Shown here piece by piece: positions 49,807 to 62,770 of a stretch of 64,000 nt of DNA. A model generated the notes under the pieces. It made no database searches. It saw only the letters and a list, made by a program, of their open reading frames with translations, and was not told the DNA's origin. A program made the position numbers and the translations under genes. The stretch is taken from NCBI GenBank assembly GCA_947179485.1, contig OX359250.1, positions 6,035,661 to 6,099,660 of the forward strand, in the 5' to 3' direction. The stretch comes from Allacma fusca. Taxonomy: Eukaryota; Arthropoda; Collembola; Symphypleona; Sminthuridae. Positions within the stretch are counted from its first letter, which is position 1; every line of letters starts with the position of its first letter.

Positions 49807-50199
49807 TAATAAGGACAATGTGAAAAGTAGAGAGAGACAAGTAGATGGAGAGGAGCTCTTTCAGAGAGGATTGTTTGAAGGGAATGAGAGTTTGTGAAAG
49901 GAGACGATGTGCGTGGTAGTGTATGATAATGGTAGAGCCCTTGGGGCAGACTGAGACGGAGGTGTGCGTGAGGAGCGGATGATGCATTGGGCTGGGAGGG
50001 AACGAGAGCATAGGAGCATTCATTATTATCAAGTCTGGGCAGGAATGGTTGGGAATGCTTGCTCCATTCATCTTGCCTCACTCCAACTCCTTGAATTGCC
50101 ACTCAATCTTTCACTGCTTTGCCGATCAATACCTCGGGATTCTCACTCCCATGCCTTAGCTTGTGTCCGGACTCTCTGCATATAGGGTTCTCCGAGACT

Positions 50200-50202
<3 letters not shown>

Positions 50203-50272
<70 letters not shown>

Positions 50273-50300
50273 TCTATCTATCTATCTTTATATATATATA
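50203..50300 (+). repeat. Compound CT / TCTA / TA microsatellite
   Basis: About 35 CT units, then three TCTA units, then a short TA run. Confidence 0.95.
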
Positions 50301-51380
50301 TCCATACATACGAGGCTTCTGTCCGGAAACTGTATAGGAGGGAGCAATTTCTCCGGGAGAGGATGAGAAGGAAGGACAATTCGAGGACAAAACACATATG
50401 TGTTGTGGTGGGGACGGAGTGACCAAAGCGGGAGAGGAGGTAGGAGTGATTTGCATGGGCGGATGAGTGGTGGGGAGCGGTGGGAAGGTGCTCGGTGATT
50501 AGCAGTCGGATGTGAGGAGCGAGGAAAGCACTTGCGGTGGCTAAGAGCTTATCAGCGAACATTCAACCAATTTCCACAAGTCTTCTTCCCCTTCCTCGCT
50601 TCTCTCGACAGTATTCCCCCACGTGAATTCCATCCACTCCAACCAAATTCCCTCAAATACCTCCATCCAGAGTCACAAAGGCAAGTGGAAACAATTGTGA
50701 GAGTCGTCCATGTCTCCGTGCAACCCACAGCCAGCCAACCAACGAACGCCCAAGTCTATACCCAAAACCTCCTTTCCTTTAATCAGGGTTGGCCATTTCA
50801 AAATCACCCGGCCAGGCTTTTTCTTCCTTTCCTCCTTTCCTCAAAATCCTTACTTCCCTATAGATATAGATATAGATACTCAAATCACAGGTTCCGGATA
50901 TTTTCACAGCCCTGCTGTGCTTCCCCCGTACACTTTGGTATTTCAACTATCCAGTTCCTTATTTTTTAATGAACATATTCCAACAACCACGACCTTTCAC
51001 AAGATATCACACTCGGCCTCGATTATCCTCCCGTGACATTAATTCCTTCATTCAAATCCTTGGATAGAGTCTCTACCAGGAGCATATCGAGAATGTTGGA
51101 AAATATGGGAACAATAGGGGGAATCTTTATATAGTAAGAAACCTTCTTCCCTTCCGAATATCCCTTCTATGGGTGTTTCCAAAAGGAGTCAATCTTCGAT
51201 AAGTTAAAATTAAAAGTTAGGGAAAAGTTCCAGTGGGACCGAGATTTTAATTTGTGAAAAATATGATTTGTTCTGAAGGACATAATTTACAGAGCGATTT
51301 TAGAGAACATGTGAAATTTTTAGAACTGTAGAATTTTCAAAGGGCCAACCCTACCTAGAGTAACAGGGAATTTCGGCATG

Positions 51381-51412
<32 letters not shown>

Positions 51413-51430
51413 GCTCTTCTCACAAATTTG

Positions 51431-51461
<31 letters not shown>

Positions 51462-51500
51462 ACTCACATTCTCTCATTCTCTCGCTGTTTCTCTCTGCTA
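51381..51500 (+). repeat. CT-rich interrupted tract
   Basis: Several CT runs separated by GTCT and CGCT interruptions. Confidence 0.85.
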
Positions 51501-52150
51501 CCCGAGCTTTGATAATAGGACAAGTTTGGAATCGACTCATGGGTTCATTACGCTCACGTCTATCTTTTGCCAGGCTAGAGCACTCATCACGAATCTTCTT
51601 CACTCTCAAAAGCCACGCCAGCCCATCTCACTTCCCATACACAATATCTTATTGAAATTAACGTCAGCCTAAGTTCAATGCATACTTTCGGTCAACTTGT
51701 CCTCCTTAGCCCATATTGTTCCCTTGACTGACTCAGAATATATTTGAGCATTATTCCAGTCTCCAGACGTTTCATTCCTATATCTATCTCTCCTATCTCC
51801 CACACAGCCTTATCTCCTTCAGAGCCTCACCTGCTCCACACATTCCACACTCCAACTTGTCCTCCTAACTTCCCACTCCTCCCCCTCCCCCCGTCGTCCT
51901 TACACCCAAATGCATTTTTTATATACAATGTCTGGAATCTTGAAAGGACATTTTTTTCCCTCTACCATCAACTCCCAGAAGGACAGAATCTAAGGAGTTA
52001 CCTGAGTTTCTAATAATCTTGAAATAATTATTATAAAACTACTATTAACTGTAATAATTACATAAGTAATTATGTATGAAGTCCAAATAATTGATTTCAT
52101 GCATGGGGGAAGGACATTTAGGGGGCCAAGACCGTACAGTTTGTAGGTGT

Positions 52151-52277
52151 GGAGGTTCCTCATGTGAGAATCAGACGCATGAACCCACCTGCATCCCCTC
52201 CTGGGCCTCCTCCCGCACACATTCGTAAGTTCATGTGAATATAGATATACATACATAACTGTGCATGAGGAACCTCC
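52151..52277. repeat. Inverted repeat, 14-bp arms
   Basis: GGAGGTTCCTCATG at 52151-52164 is repeated as its exact reverse complement at 52264-52277, with 99 bases between. It might be a small non-autonomous element or chance; no target duplication was identified. Confidence 0.6.
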
Positions 52278-53436
52278 CTATAGTTTTTCCTACTGTTCCC
52301 AGCCAGGGTCCCTGACTGAACTTCAAAGTTTTGAGGATAATTTGTATCTATTTAATTATTGGGAATTGGCAGTGTACATAAGTGGAGCTATAAGAATCCG
52401 TAGGGCATCACTTGGGTAGGTATCACTTCCCAGGTACCATATTCGGATGTAGTGGTCGAAGCCTCCGAGTTGGTCTCGCCAGGCTCTGCCTCCCACCAGA
52501 GCATTTGCAGGGTGTATATCTAGGTATAGTGTAGAATTTACTCTTGTCGAAAATAAATGTACATACATAGGTAGGGAACCGGGGAGTGATCCAGCTAGGG
52601 ACTATCCTCATGACTGATGTAGTTATGTACATATTTCTGGGCAAGAAGTAATTATCGTACAGTCAACTCTAACTATCTTTTTTTTCCCATAGGGAGATGA
52701 ATTTCTATGAAGGACACTATCTTTAATTATTTTTATAACCACATTCTTTTGAACTTATTGTAATTTAGCAAAATACATGGAATTGCTGGGAGAAGACTGG
52801 GAAGACTGAGAAGACTGAAGGAGCTTTGATATTTGGAGGGGTGCGGTTGTAATACGAGTCTCATGTATCTAAAGTCTGTTCTGGCAGACATTGCCCTTCG
52901 CAGATCAGAAGTGAACTTAGGAAGGATTAGCGACGAAAGTGCCTCTCACACCTTTCAATGTGACTGGTACGGATGTTTGAGTGTAACTTGCATAGACTTT
53001 TCTTTGAATGTGAGTTGTGAGGGTTTCACTGTGTGCATACATGAGAAGATCTTTTTGTATGTGACTGGTTGGGATTGATGGAGCTTCACTATGTGACCTG
53101 AAGGAGACAAGTGAGAAAGTGAGACACATGGAGACGGCAACATCGCGAAGATTTCCTATAGATACATCCAACTCCTCCATTTCCCCCTTTCATACATGGG
53201 CTCGTGGGCCTGGAGATACATGAAAGACGGGACTGTTTCAACTTGCATTGTGGTGGATTGGAACATAGGACGGAGACGTGCGAGAGTCTCATCTCACCCC
53301 GCCGTGCTCCCTCGGACATTGCTGCTGTGGTCATGGAAATGCCGGGATTTCCCTCGTGCTCCCTGGCACAACACTATCGGATTATGATTTGATGCCTACT
53401 GGCCTTTTGCCAGTGCACGTCTGTCCTCTCATATTC

Positions 53437-53439
<3 letters not shown>

Positions 53440-53473
<34 letters not shown>
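53440..53473 (+). repeat. GT microsatellite
   Basis: About 17 units. Confidence 0.95.
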
Positions 53474-53475
<2 letters not shown>

Positions 53476-54077
53476 GTGAGGAAGACCCAGGAAAGATAGA
53501 AGTGAACTGAAGAAGAGCCAAGCCATTTCGTTCTCGCCACACCCTCACCCATCCAACTCCTATACTTTCTCCGCTCACCACTTGAGCCCTTTCAAGTGCT
53601 GCACAAGACCAGCCATTGCATCCGCTGACAGCTGACCAACAACTACACCTTCCCTTTCCCAAGCTAAAAATTAAACAGCAGAGATCACACTAACTAACAC
53701 AGTAACTCAACTTCCTCGCCAAAATTATTCTCATAACCTTCCCTCAAAATATGAGGGATTAATTTCTCTGTTTTCTTCCCATAAGTCCCACCGTTAAAAT
53801 AGTATCTTAAGCTCCTTCCGCTCTCCACAACTCCTTTGAGGATCTGATCTCAAATTTTTTAAACTCCCTAACTCTTTCCTGGTAAATGTTGGTCTGCATT
53901 TTAAGCAAAGGGACTTGTGCCACAGCATTTTGAAAGCAAATAAAATTTGCTAGTTGTTACTGTGAGGTAGAGGATTACTTTTGTGAAAATAGTTTGAGGT
54001 TCAAGTTAGTATTTTAGAAGTAAGTTAGGGAAGGAAACTTTTTTGCGGGTCCCTGTACTACAGAGAGGAGAGACTAG

Positions 54078-54092
54078 AAGAGAGAGAGAGAC

Positions 54093-54148
<56 letters not shown>
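54078..54148 (+). repeat. GA microsatellite
   Basis: About 33 units, the first part interrupted by CA. Confidence 0.95.
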
Positions 54149-54150
<2 letters not shown>

Positions 54151-54555
54151 AATGGGCTTTGGAGGGTAGCGTAGTCATCATCTGGTTTTTTGTGTGTGAA
54201 GTCGGCAGATGAAGGCTTGGTTGCTCCGGCACTCAAAGCAATAAGTACATAAAGGGAATGGAGGAAGGCAGGCGTATTCTAGGATTTTTTTCTCTTTCCT
54301 TCTCCGCTTCGTTTCCTTTCATATCACGAAATGGAAATGTTTTTTTCAGCTCCTTTCCCTCGAAGCCATCAGAAGTGAGAGAGAGCTGTTGGAAGCGAGG
54401 ATGGGCAGGGAATTAGGGGCGAGATAGACTCGAGTGAGAGCGAGGAGATAGAGAAAGAGGAAAAAAGAGAGGAAAATAAGAGAGGAGTGGAGGAGTTGGT
54501 TTCACAAGAGCCCGAGAGTTTACAGCGGACTGCCTCTCCATGTCTCCACATCTAT

Positions 54556-54557
<2 letters not shown>

Positions 54558-54610
<53 letters not shown>

Positions 54611-54633
54611 CTGTCTCTCTCTCTCTCTCTCTC
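54558..54633 (+). repeat. CT microsatellite
   Basis: Two CT runs split by ACTTCTG. It lies about 410 bases after a GA tract of similar length. Confidence 0.95.
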
Positions 54634-54948
54634 ACCCGTCCTCTTCACTATGCATCGAGGCCTTACCAACTGGACTAGTTCCACACGGAGCATGGTATTC
54701 TCTCTATCAGCAACCCCACCGACTCCACTCTCGCACACGTCTCATCCTCATTGTCACACATAATCCTCATTCTCAAGACCTCACCTCGCCATGTCCCCAC
54801 TCCACAGTATTGTCTAACTCCACACCTCCGACCACTATGCTCATAACACATCCATACCTATGCATACGTATGCCCTGCTTAAGTATGACTCCCACTATAT
54901 GTACTCGCCCCTGCTCTGACAGTACGCAGTCCCTTCCACAACCTACAG

Positions 54949-54950
<2 letters not shown>

Positions 54951-54982
<32 letters not shown>
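54951..54982 (+). repeat. CT microsatellite
   Basis: About 15 units. Confidence 0.95.
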
Positions 54983-54985
<3 letters not shown>

Positions 54986-55357
54986 CAACCAAAGTACATT
55001 TCAACTTCCAGTTCCACTCCCATTATGTTTCAAGTTCGGATATGAGTCCCAGCATTTACTCTAGTTTCAACCTCAAGTATCAGTTTCACGACTAAGAGGT
55101 AACATTCGAGTATGAAGTTCCAAGGCTTGTTCGAATTTCGTGTTGGAGAAATTAAATGCTGGAGGTTCTTTGATTGAATCGTTGGAAGACTTGAACCCTT
55201 GCAACACTAAACCCCTTCCCTTTACTTAACAATTATTTTCACATCATGTCCTTAGTATTTGGTTTTTCCATCCCGTACGTTACGTTAGTATAAGTTTAAG
55301 TAGGATTGGAATTTGGAGCTGTAGTGCGGAGCATGATAGATTTGACATGATCGGGCT

Positions 55358-55360
<3 letters not shown>

Positions 55361-55389
<29 letters not shown>
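55361..55389 (+). repeat. GA microsatellite
   Basis: About 14 units. Confidence 0.95.
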
Positions 55390-55391
<2 letters not shown>

Positions 55392-55811
55392 AAGAGGGAG
55401 AGAGGTGCGTGGAGGAGGACAGGCTGTTGTGGAAGTAGTGACATTTTTTGAGTGAGATATAGCGGGTCGGTGTGTATGTACGCGTAGCGTGGGATTGTCT
55501 GGGATATGTGGTGCATGGATGGATGGCTGGAGCTCGGAGGATGGATGGATGTGTTGGGCGAGTGGATTTCCAGTCTCTGTCACTCTCGTCTATAACTGAG
55601 TGTGTAGCTCGGAGCCACACTATAAGTGACTCAGACATTCCTTCTCCTCGGCGAGTGCTTATGAGAAGCTCTCAAGTGTACCAGCTTACCTCTCCTACTC
55701 TTCTTCTTCTTCATACATGGATTTGGGTGTAGCTCTGCCCCTCTCTCTCGCATTCTTCCTCTTCACATACACCGACGTCTGCACCAGCACATACAGGCCA
55801 GAGATACAGGC

Positions 55812-55814
<3 letters not shown>

Positions 55815-55846
<32 letters not shown>
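55815..55846 (+). repeat. GA microsatellite
   Basis: About 16 units. Confidence 0.95.
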
Positions 55847-55848
<2 letters not shown>

Positions 55849-56108
55849 GGTGTGTGCGACTGGGAGAGAACACTGTGCTTGCATGTGCCTAACGACCGTG
55901 GCTTGGCTCAGCTCCTCATCATCATCCTTCACGAGATGAGATGCAATGAGGCAAGCTTTTTACACTCCAGCTCAAGGCACGTACTCGTTCGCATTCGAGG
56001 TGGGTAGGAACAGGCCCAGCGCTATCCGTATCATTCATATCACACACCCATTATGCACGTACACACTGCCAGCCCATTTCCTCTCTTTCCTCTCCGCACC
56101 CCACCGTC

Positions 56109-56174
56109 TCCTCTCAATCTCTCTCTCTCTCTCTCTCTCTCCCTCCCTCAATCTCTCTCTCTCTCTCTCTCTCT

Positions 56175-56217
<43 letters not shown>
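56109..56217 (+). repeat. Long interrupted CT tract
   Basis: Over 100 bases of CT with CCCTCCCT and AAT interruptions; ends in CTCAG, which mimics a splice acceptor. Confidence 0.95.
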
Positions 56218-56218
<1 letters not shown>

Positions 56219-57316
56219 AGTTGGCAAACAACAAGGTAAGGAGCACAACTCCAAGTCTCCTGTCCATCCCATCTCCCCTCTCTCTCTCTCCGGTATGTAT
56301 TTATGTACATGTGTGTCTCTAGGAGTATGCATCTGTGTTTATATGCACGTGGCCCTGGATATATGATGATATAATTATATCTAAGCGAATGAGAGGCTCC
56401 TGTGAGGGAGTTGTTGCCAAGGCTGCCCGTCTCCTCCATTAATCAGGAAGGCTCTACCCGCGTGGCTGGCGTTGGTGGCCGGAGAGTGTGAGAGAGCGAG
56501 AGGAAGCAGTTGCACCGTGGGAATTCCTCTAAATGATGTCTGCAGAGGAGCACATGCCAGCCTCACATCGAAGAGGAAAACAAAGGCAATTCTCATGAGG
56601 CTGGCTGTGAAGGAGCAAAACCTAATTGTGTGTTCGCTCGCACATTCTTCTCTCCGTCCTCCTGCCCGCCGCAACACACAGGCACACACGGACACAATGC
56701 TCCGAGGGAGGAATGTGATATGCGATGGACGAGTGCTTTATTACCTCCACACAGCAACATAAGTGACACAGAGCCCAACTGAGTGAGCATGTGAGCAAGG
56801 AGTGAGTTGAGGCCAGGATGGATGGCCAGCAAAGCCCACAGTCCAGTCATCAAGTGCACCCAGCAATTCCCACGTCCTCATCCACACAGCTAAGGAATTT
56901 CACACCTTCCTAATCAAATTACCTCCTCTCTTCTTACATCACATGCATCCCCATGCATATCTATCTACATATGTACATATGCACAGGACCTTCCCGACAG
57001 CCCACCTACAATTCCCTATCCACTCCTGTGTTGCGTGCATATTTGTGTACATATATACGCATGACTCACGTGTGTGCATAGCACTCCGTAATCTTCAATG
57101 TACATTCGTAATTACATAGAGCTCCACTTCCAAAGTCTTGGAGTCTATGTACATGAGTGTCTACGGATGTTCCTATGTACCTATGCGGGATGAGGTGCTA
57201 TTGTAAATACTTATGTACACGGCTACATGCTTTTTGCCATGTGGAGTCCCGGGTCACGGCAAGAGCCTTAAGGCTTCCTCCTAGTGTAAACAAATGATGA
57301 GAAAGGCATGACTTAC

Positions 57317-57394
57317 TGCTCCATGTCCACGAACTTTCACCTTAACTTTGGAAGGAACAAGTCGTTTCCTCGCGGAGTGAGACATTTTCACCAT
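57317..57394 (-). CDS. NOL4: Possible first coding exon of a short NOL4 form
   Basis: On the minus strand an ATG at 57394-57392, with a second ATG at 57385-57383 in a better context (A at -3), opens a frame encoding a strongly basic peptide, MSHSARKRLVPSKVKVKV and a few more residues. It ends at a codon boundary just before a consensus donor, GCA|GTAAGT. The next supported NOL4 exon (47849) also begins at a codon boundary, so the two would join in frame across a 9.5 kb intron. An in-frame TAG lies upstream of the ATG, so the frame is not an internal exon continuing far 5'. The case rests only on donor quality, phase and basic composition. Phase agreement has a one in three chance of being accidental, and I recognise no homologue of the peptide. 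It could equally be a 5' UTR exon or nothing. Confidence 0.3.
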
Positions 57395-57971
57395 TCGTGA
57401 CAGAGAAAATGTTGGGATATGTGTCCACGGGTCCACACTCAAGCACTGACACTTGTCACAGGTGACATGGTCGGGACCATCTTGGAAATCCCTCTCATAC
57501 ACACTCAACACACACTATAACAACACCTGGAGCAACAGAGTAATCTGACCAATTACAAGATCACTTTCAAAAATCCGATTTGAAATTGTACAGTGTGTCT
57601 CCGGGTTTCAGATACGTCCTTTATTGCATCAGTGTTTTGCTCCACCAAGGACCTCCTCTCACCAAACCATTTCCTCAGAACAGATTTTTCAACTCTATCA
57701 TTTACAAGGATGGGGCTCTAATTTTCAGATACTTCTTGCATAGGGGGTCGTTACCGAGATATTTTCCTGTATTGGCAGTGGCAATTAGGAATGGAATGGG
57801 AAGTAGCTTCACACCTGTGCCAGTGAACTTTTTTTTTTTGCCTCCACACTGCACTGGCAGAACGAAGAGAGAAGAAGCGTGAGTTGTGTATCGTTCGGTG
57901 CCTCACTGCCTTGTGCTCGACCGTAAGTTTTGCAAGAGCTTTACAAGAGGGTCCATTCCTTGTCGGTGGTT

Positions 57972-57977
57972 GGAGAG

Positions 57978-58036
<59 letters not shown>
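57972..58036 (+). repeat. GA microsatellite
   Basis: About 30 units, some 600 bases upstream of the proposed NOL4 first exon. Confidence 0.95.
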
Positions 58037-58040
<4 letters not shown>

Positions 58041-59920
58041 CAAGCACTCACACACTTCTTCCTCACTTGTACTTTTAGAAGTATGGGAGGCTTTGGCTTC
58101 TCGAGTCACAAAGGACGTACACATGAGCCTCTGCTTGGCGAAGGGGAGCTGTGAGGATTGAATGCCAACCGACACATGGACATGCATATGTGCCAAGAAG
58201 GACTATTTATATGACTCTGGAGCTCCCTCCTCTCCATGCAGTACTTGTCGCAGACTTCCTTACAACAACTGCATACATATGTGCTCAAGGAGCCAGAGAG
58301 AATAGGAGACAGCCCCATTCCCGTTTATCCTGCAACTACATCATGTATAGGCACCGCTACAGACAGTCACTGGAACAAACGCTTGCGCACGTCCATGGCC
58401 AAGTCATCAATCCACAAGCTCCTAACTCAACCTCCTCCGACCAAAAGATGACCATCCGGGTCACCAATCTCACACTACCCCGACACCTCTCCCACCAACT
58501 CCATCACTTCCAACAACCTTATCAGCTCCAGTCTCCCATTCATTTGCACAACTGGTTCATGCTTTGGACCTTCCTCGCAACATTGCATATTCACAAGGAA
58601 ATCTCTGATCAATGATAAGCACCATCAATGAACACTCATTCCACCAATAGTAGGCAGGAGGGATTTGTGCAACTGGTCCAGCTCCCGCTGAATTCCGCCT
58701 AATCACCGTACTCCCCTGTAACCACTTACTCTTTTCTATATAATTCCGCTGTATTTATCCAAATCTCTGGGTCCTATTTATTATTCATATGTAGCATTCG
58801 TAGGCAATACCGTCCAAGTTACATTTCGAGGCATGTACATTATTGTACATACAGTACCTAGTGTGCAAGTTGGGTCTTCGGTCTATAATACGCAAAAAAC
58901 ATGATAACATTCAATAAGGGTATACATACCTACGCATAGACTGTCATTCTTGTAGTATGTAAGGATACAAGTACTATGCCTCTGATATGAGTGCATAAGT
59001 GGTACTGTACACTGTGTCAGTGGTATATGTAGTAATGCTTGCAAGTGCCTATATATAACTATCCATGTAAATCTGTATCTATATATAACCATTCAAGAGG
59101 TATTCCCATCTAAAAGCACATATACATAGGGATTGCCATCGAAATGACAGTGAGCATCAAGGCATATATGAAGACTTGAGATGCAAAACAACTCAAGTCC
59201 ATTTTGCAAAATCTCACTTGAGCAGTACAAAATAAAAATACTATATCTATTTATATAAATACTACGCTACACTCATCTCTTTATTAAATTACACCTCTGT
59301 GTGTGTGTCTTGCGGAAAGTCTGTTGAATTGAAGGGCCCGGGATTGGAGAACACTCCGAAGATGAGATTCTTCGGAGCAAAAATATATGTGATCCAATTA
59401 CTCTACCCACTTCCTTGACTACCTTTACATTTACTTTACCCCTGAGTGACCCTTGCTTAGAGTAATTTATTATGAAATAAAGTGAATTTGGGGAAAATGG
59501 ACTTATTCCGTTTTGGATCACAGTTCCTCATATGTATTCCCAATTGGGAGGCCCTCCGTAGAAGCCGATAGGGAGATGGCTACACACATAGATGTGTAGG
59601 GTAGACGCACGTATGTACATGATGTGGAGCTGTATGCACACACGTGGAAGGAAGGGAGGTAAAGGAGCGAGTTTTTGTGCTTGATTTGCGTGTGTGGATG
59701 AGTGTGGACATGGGAAGAGTGAGTGGAAGAAGCAACTGTGGCTCAGTGCATCTTGCCTACTCAGACCATGTCTCTCCTCCAATAGACTTTTTATCGCCTC
59801 TCTCTCGTTGGAAACCAAAAATGTGGCCTTTGTGGCCTTGTGTTCTCTTGGACTCGTCTCACACACTCGTCACCGCAACAAAGATACATACATATAGGAG
59901 GAAGCACATTGCACATACAT

Positions 59921-59922
<2 letters not shown>

Positions 59923-59990
<68 letters not shown>
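59923..59990 (+). repeat. CA microsatellite
   Basis: About 34 units, the longest pure CA tract here. Confidence 0.95.
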
Positions 59991-59995
<5 letters not shown>

Positions 59996-60152
59996 TCAAC
60001 CATGTACATATAAGCTTGGACTAGTGGGAGAGATGATGATTGAGCTGACTCACTCCGTGTCCCCTTTGTCCTTCCCAGACGTACCTCTGCCCACTGGGCT
60101 CATAATAAGCATGGGATGAGCACTGGAAAGCAAAAGCAGAGCTTGGAGGTGC

Positions 60153-60252
60153 AGAGAGTGAGTGAGTGAGAGAGACACACACACACAGGGAGAGAGAGAG
60201 AGAGAGAGAGAGAGAAGGAGAGAGAGAGAGAGAGAAGGAGAGAGAGAGAGAG
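60153..60252 (+). repeat. GA-rich compound tract
   Basis: GAGT, AC and GA runs, the last in blocks separated by AGGAG. Confidence 0.9.
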
Positions 60253-60694
60253 ATGAGATGGACGTTTCACAGTGGACTCCAGCCAAGTTGACAGCCGAGA
60301 GTTCCAACTCGGCATGCTTCCGTAATTTCAGAAATGCTGGCTAATGGAAGAGTGGAAGGAAAGGATGGAGACGGAGTGGAAGCAGGGAGATGAGATGAGG
60401 GTGCGATATGAGAAGGGAGAACGGAAGGTGGATGCGAAGGAGAAAAAGAGCGAGACAAGACAATACGAGTGGTCGCGAGTGGAAAGGCGATATGCATTTG
60501 TTTGTGCGGATGTTTGCTCATGTGATGCTTCCATGTTAACATGAGCCTTGAGCTGGTTTCATCCTCACGCTCTTCTCCTCTCGCATCTCCGTCTCCAACT
60601 CTACTTCCACTCACAGCAAACAGTCGAGTGTGTGGAGTAGCTCCGAACATCCAACGCTACCTCCAGACGAGATGGAGGCAAGCCACGCAACAAC

Positions 60695-60697
60695 CTC

Positions 60698-60746
<49 letters not shown>
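60695..60746 (+). repeat. CT microsatellite
   Basis: About 25 units with one CCC interruption. Confidence 0.95.
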
Positions 60747-60749
<3 letters not shown>

Positions 60750-61738
60750 ACTCAAGAGTCGCGTACAAGGGAGGCCGCAGTCAACACCCAGCACAGGAGT
60801 GCATATGCACTCACACATAAGCATCCACTATTCTGTAGGTAATTATACCTTCTCATCAACAATAAGTACATTCAACTACGGCCCACGATCCGTCTCATCC
60901 ACCAGAGACTATTTGTACATATGTATCTACATATCTACCAGTAGATATAGTAAGACTCGCCTAGCTAGTCTACATCCCAGTATCCATCCCGCTCCTTGCA
61001 TTTAAAGTCCTATATACGCCTGCAATCATAGCTGTAACTAGATACTCTGCGACTACGCTTGTAGTAAAGGAGTCCTCACTGAGTCTCACCACAGCTGGAA
61101 TGTAATAAATGCATATCTACATTTGAAGTACACCGATTGAGAGCTGTCTGGAGAGATGAAGTGCAAATTCTCTTTTGGCGGGTCATGAGCGAAATGGAAT
61201 AGGACCCCTCAGAGCCACCCCAAGAGCAGGATGAGTAGAAAACATAGGACCAATAACTTACGGGGCTGGGCTGTAAGTGCATTGCAATGGAAGTGCTTAT
61301 ACAGATACTCGTATAATCTCCTTGCTTTTATGCGAGGAAAAAGTTTTAGAGTCTTACTTTGGTGGGTAGAGCTTATTCCTCCTCCTTTTAATGTTGGTGA
61401 GTGGGGACGCTCTACACTGTCCCCATGTATGTACCTATCTACAGGCTTTGATTTGACAATTGATGACTTGAATAATATGTTGTAAGAAGGACATTAGGAA
61501 TAATTAGGAGGGATTCCGAAGGCACGGGTGTTATAGCTTATATGTAGATAGATATATACGCCCAGGGAGTAACAGATCCGACCCTTCCATGAACCGTGCT
61601 CCCCTGCCATAGAATGGAACGAACCCTTTTCTCTGAGTTGTTCGGCCCAAGTTTCTGAGAGGAAGTTGGGCGGAGGACCTGAGAGTGAGGAAGATAGTGC
61701 TCGCACGGAGATCCTCTTGTGAAAAAAAGAGGATTGTG

Positions 61739-61756
61739 TTTTTTTTTTTTTTTTTT
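61739..61756 (+). repeat. Poly-T tract
   Basis: A run of about 18 T. Confidence 0.85.
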
Positions 61757-61990
61757 GAAGAATCGGAGTAAGAGCGATCGATGGTGGCGTGGAATGCTTG
61801 TGCAAGTGCCTGGTAGAAATGGCCATCCCGACCAAGAATAGCACTGACTCAACACACGAGACTCTGCATTAGCAACAGGTATCCGATTTCGACTAGTGTC
61901 AACTCATCACGTCCGCGTTCCTCTCCATCTGGACTCCGGTGACAAAGGAGGAGAGGACCGTGCATTTGCAGAGTCTCTCTGTGGATGTGG

Positions 61991-62000
61991 ATGTGTGTGT

Positions 62001-62041
<41 letters not shown>
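61991..62041 (+). repeat. Compound GT/CT microsatellite
   Basis: GT units run into about 17 CT units and end in GTGTGT. Confidence 0.95.
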
Positions 62042-62042
<1 letters not shown>

Positions 62043-62161
62043 AATGCATGAAGGGAACGGATTGAAGGAGCTCGCTGATGAGTTAAGAATAAAGTCGGGT
62101 ATGGTTGTTAGCGAAATACTTGGCAAGTGTGGGTTGGCATGAGTCTCTGGCAGACTGGAGT

Positions 62162-62186
62162 GGAGAGAGAGAGAGAGAGAGAGAGG
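62162..62186 (+). repeat. GA microsatellite
   Basis: About 11 units. Confidence 0.9.
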
Positions 62187-62708
62187 AGTGCACGAGACGA
62201 GAGACAAGCGAGACAAGTGAGAAGAGAAGGAGAAGAGGAGCAGCTCAGGCAAGACAAGACAACGTCGAACAAAAACTTTGTGTGCAGTCAAGTGTTATTG
62301 TCAGCTCGACAGGCAGGCTGCAACGCAACCACTCTTCCTTTTTCTCTCAGCCAACCAGCATCGATTTGAAGGAGCTCACTGCCCGCCACACACGTCCAGA
62401 CTCACCTCGTCTCCCTTGCCACCTCCAAACTACATATATACAAAATTCTGAGACACAGACAGAGTAGTAATGAACGGAGTAGGGAGTGTTTGCATATGCA
62501 GGAGCAGAGGGGACTTGGTCATTTGTAAGATGAGATGCAGAGGACTGTTGACAAAGTGTCACCCAGACTTCACACGAGGTTGCGTCTCGAATGCGAGAGT
62601 AACTCATACCTCTAGCTCTCTTTGGTCTATGTATGCGAGGAGCGTGGAGGAGGAAGGAAGGTTGTTGCCACAAGGAAGTCAGGAGTCATGTGTGCGAGTA
62701 AGTAAGTG

Positions 62709-62724
62709 TGAGAGAGAGAGAGAG

Positions 62725-62766
<42 letters not shown>
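62709..62766 (+). repeat. GA microsatellite
   Basis: About 28 units with one GC interruption. Confidence 0.95.

Positions 62767-62770
<4 letters not shown>

Larger units (their letters stand above)
47850..57316. other. NOL4 5' intron or upstream DNA
   Basis: No further NOL4 exon was seen here. The first 1.8 kb is AT-rich; from 49.7 kb on, long CT/GA and GT tracts are frequent. If the exon at 57317-57394 is real, this is a 9.5 kb intron. Confidence 0.5.

Noticed and set aside
50532-50969. 145-codon plus-strand frame
   Set aside because: No ATG at the start and no motif; includes a short TAGATA repeat read as Tyr-Arg.
54540-55064. 174-codon plus-strand frame
   Set aside because: Much of it is translation of CT tracts (Ser-Leu repeats); dinucleotide repeats keep frames open artificially.
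58151-58615. 154-codon plus-strand frame
   Set aside because: Begins at GTG rather than ATG; composition gives no domain; no splice or conservation support.
60541-61005. 154-codon plus-strand frame
   Set aside because: Contains a long CT-derived Ser-Leu run and no motif.
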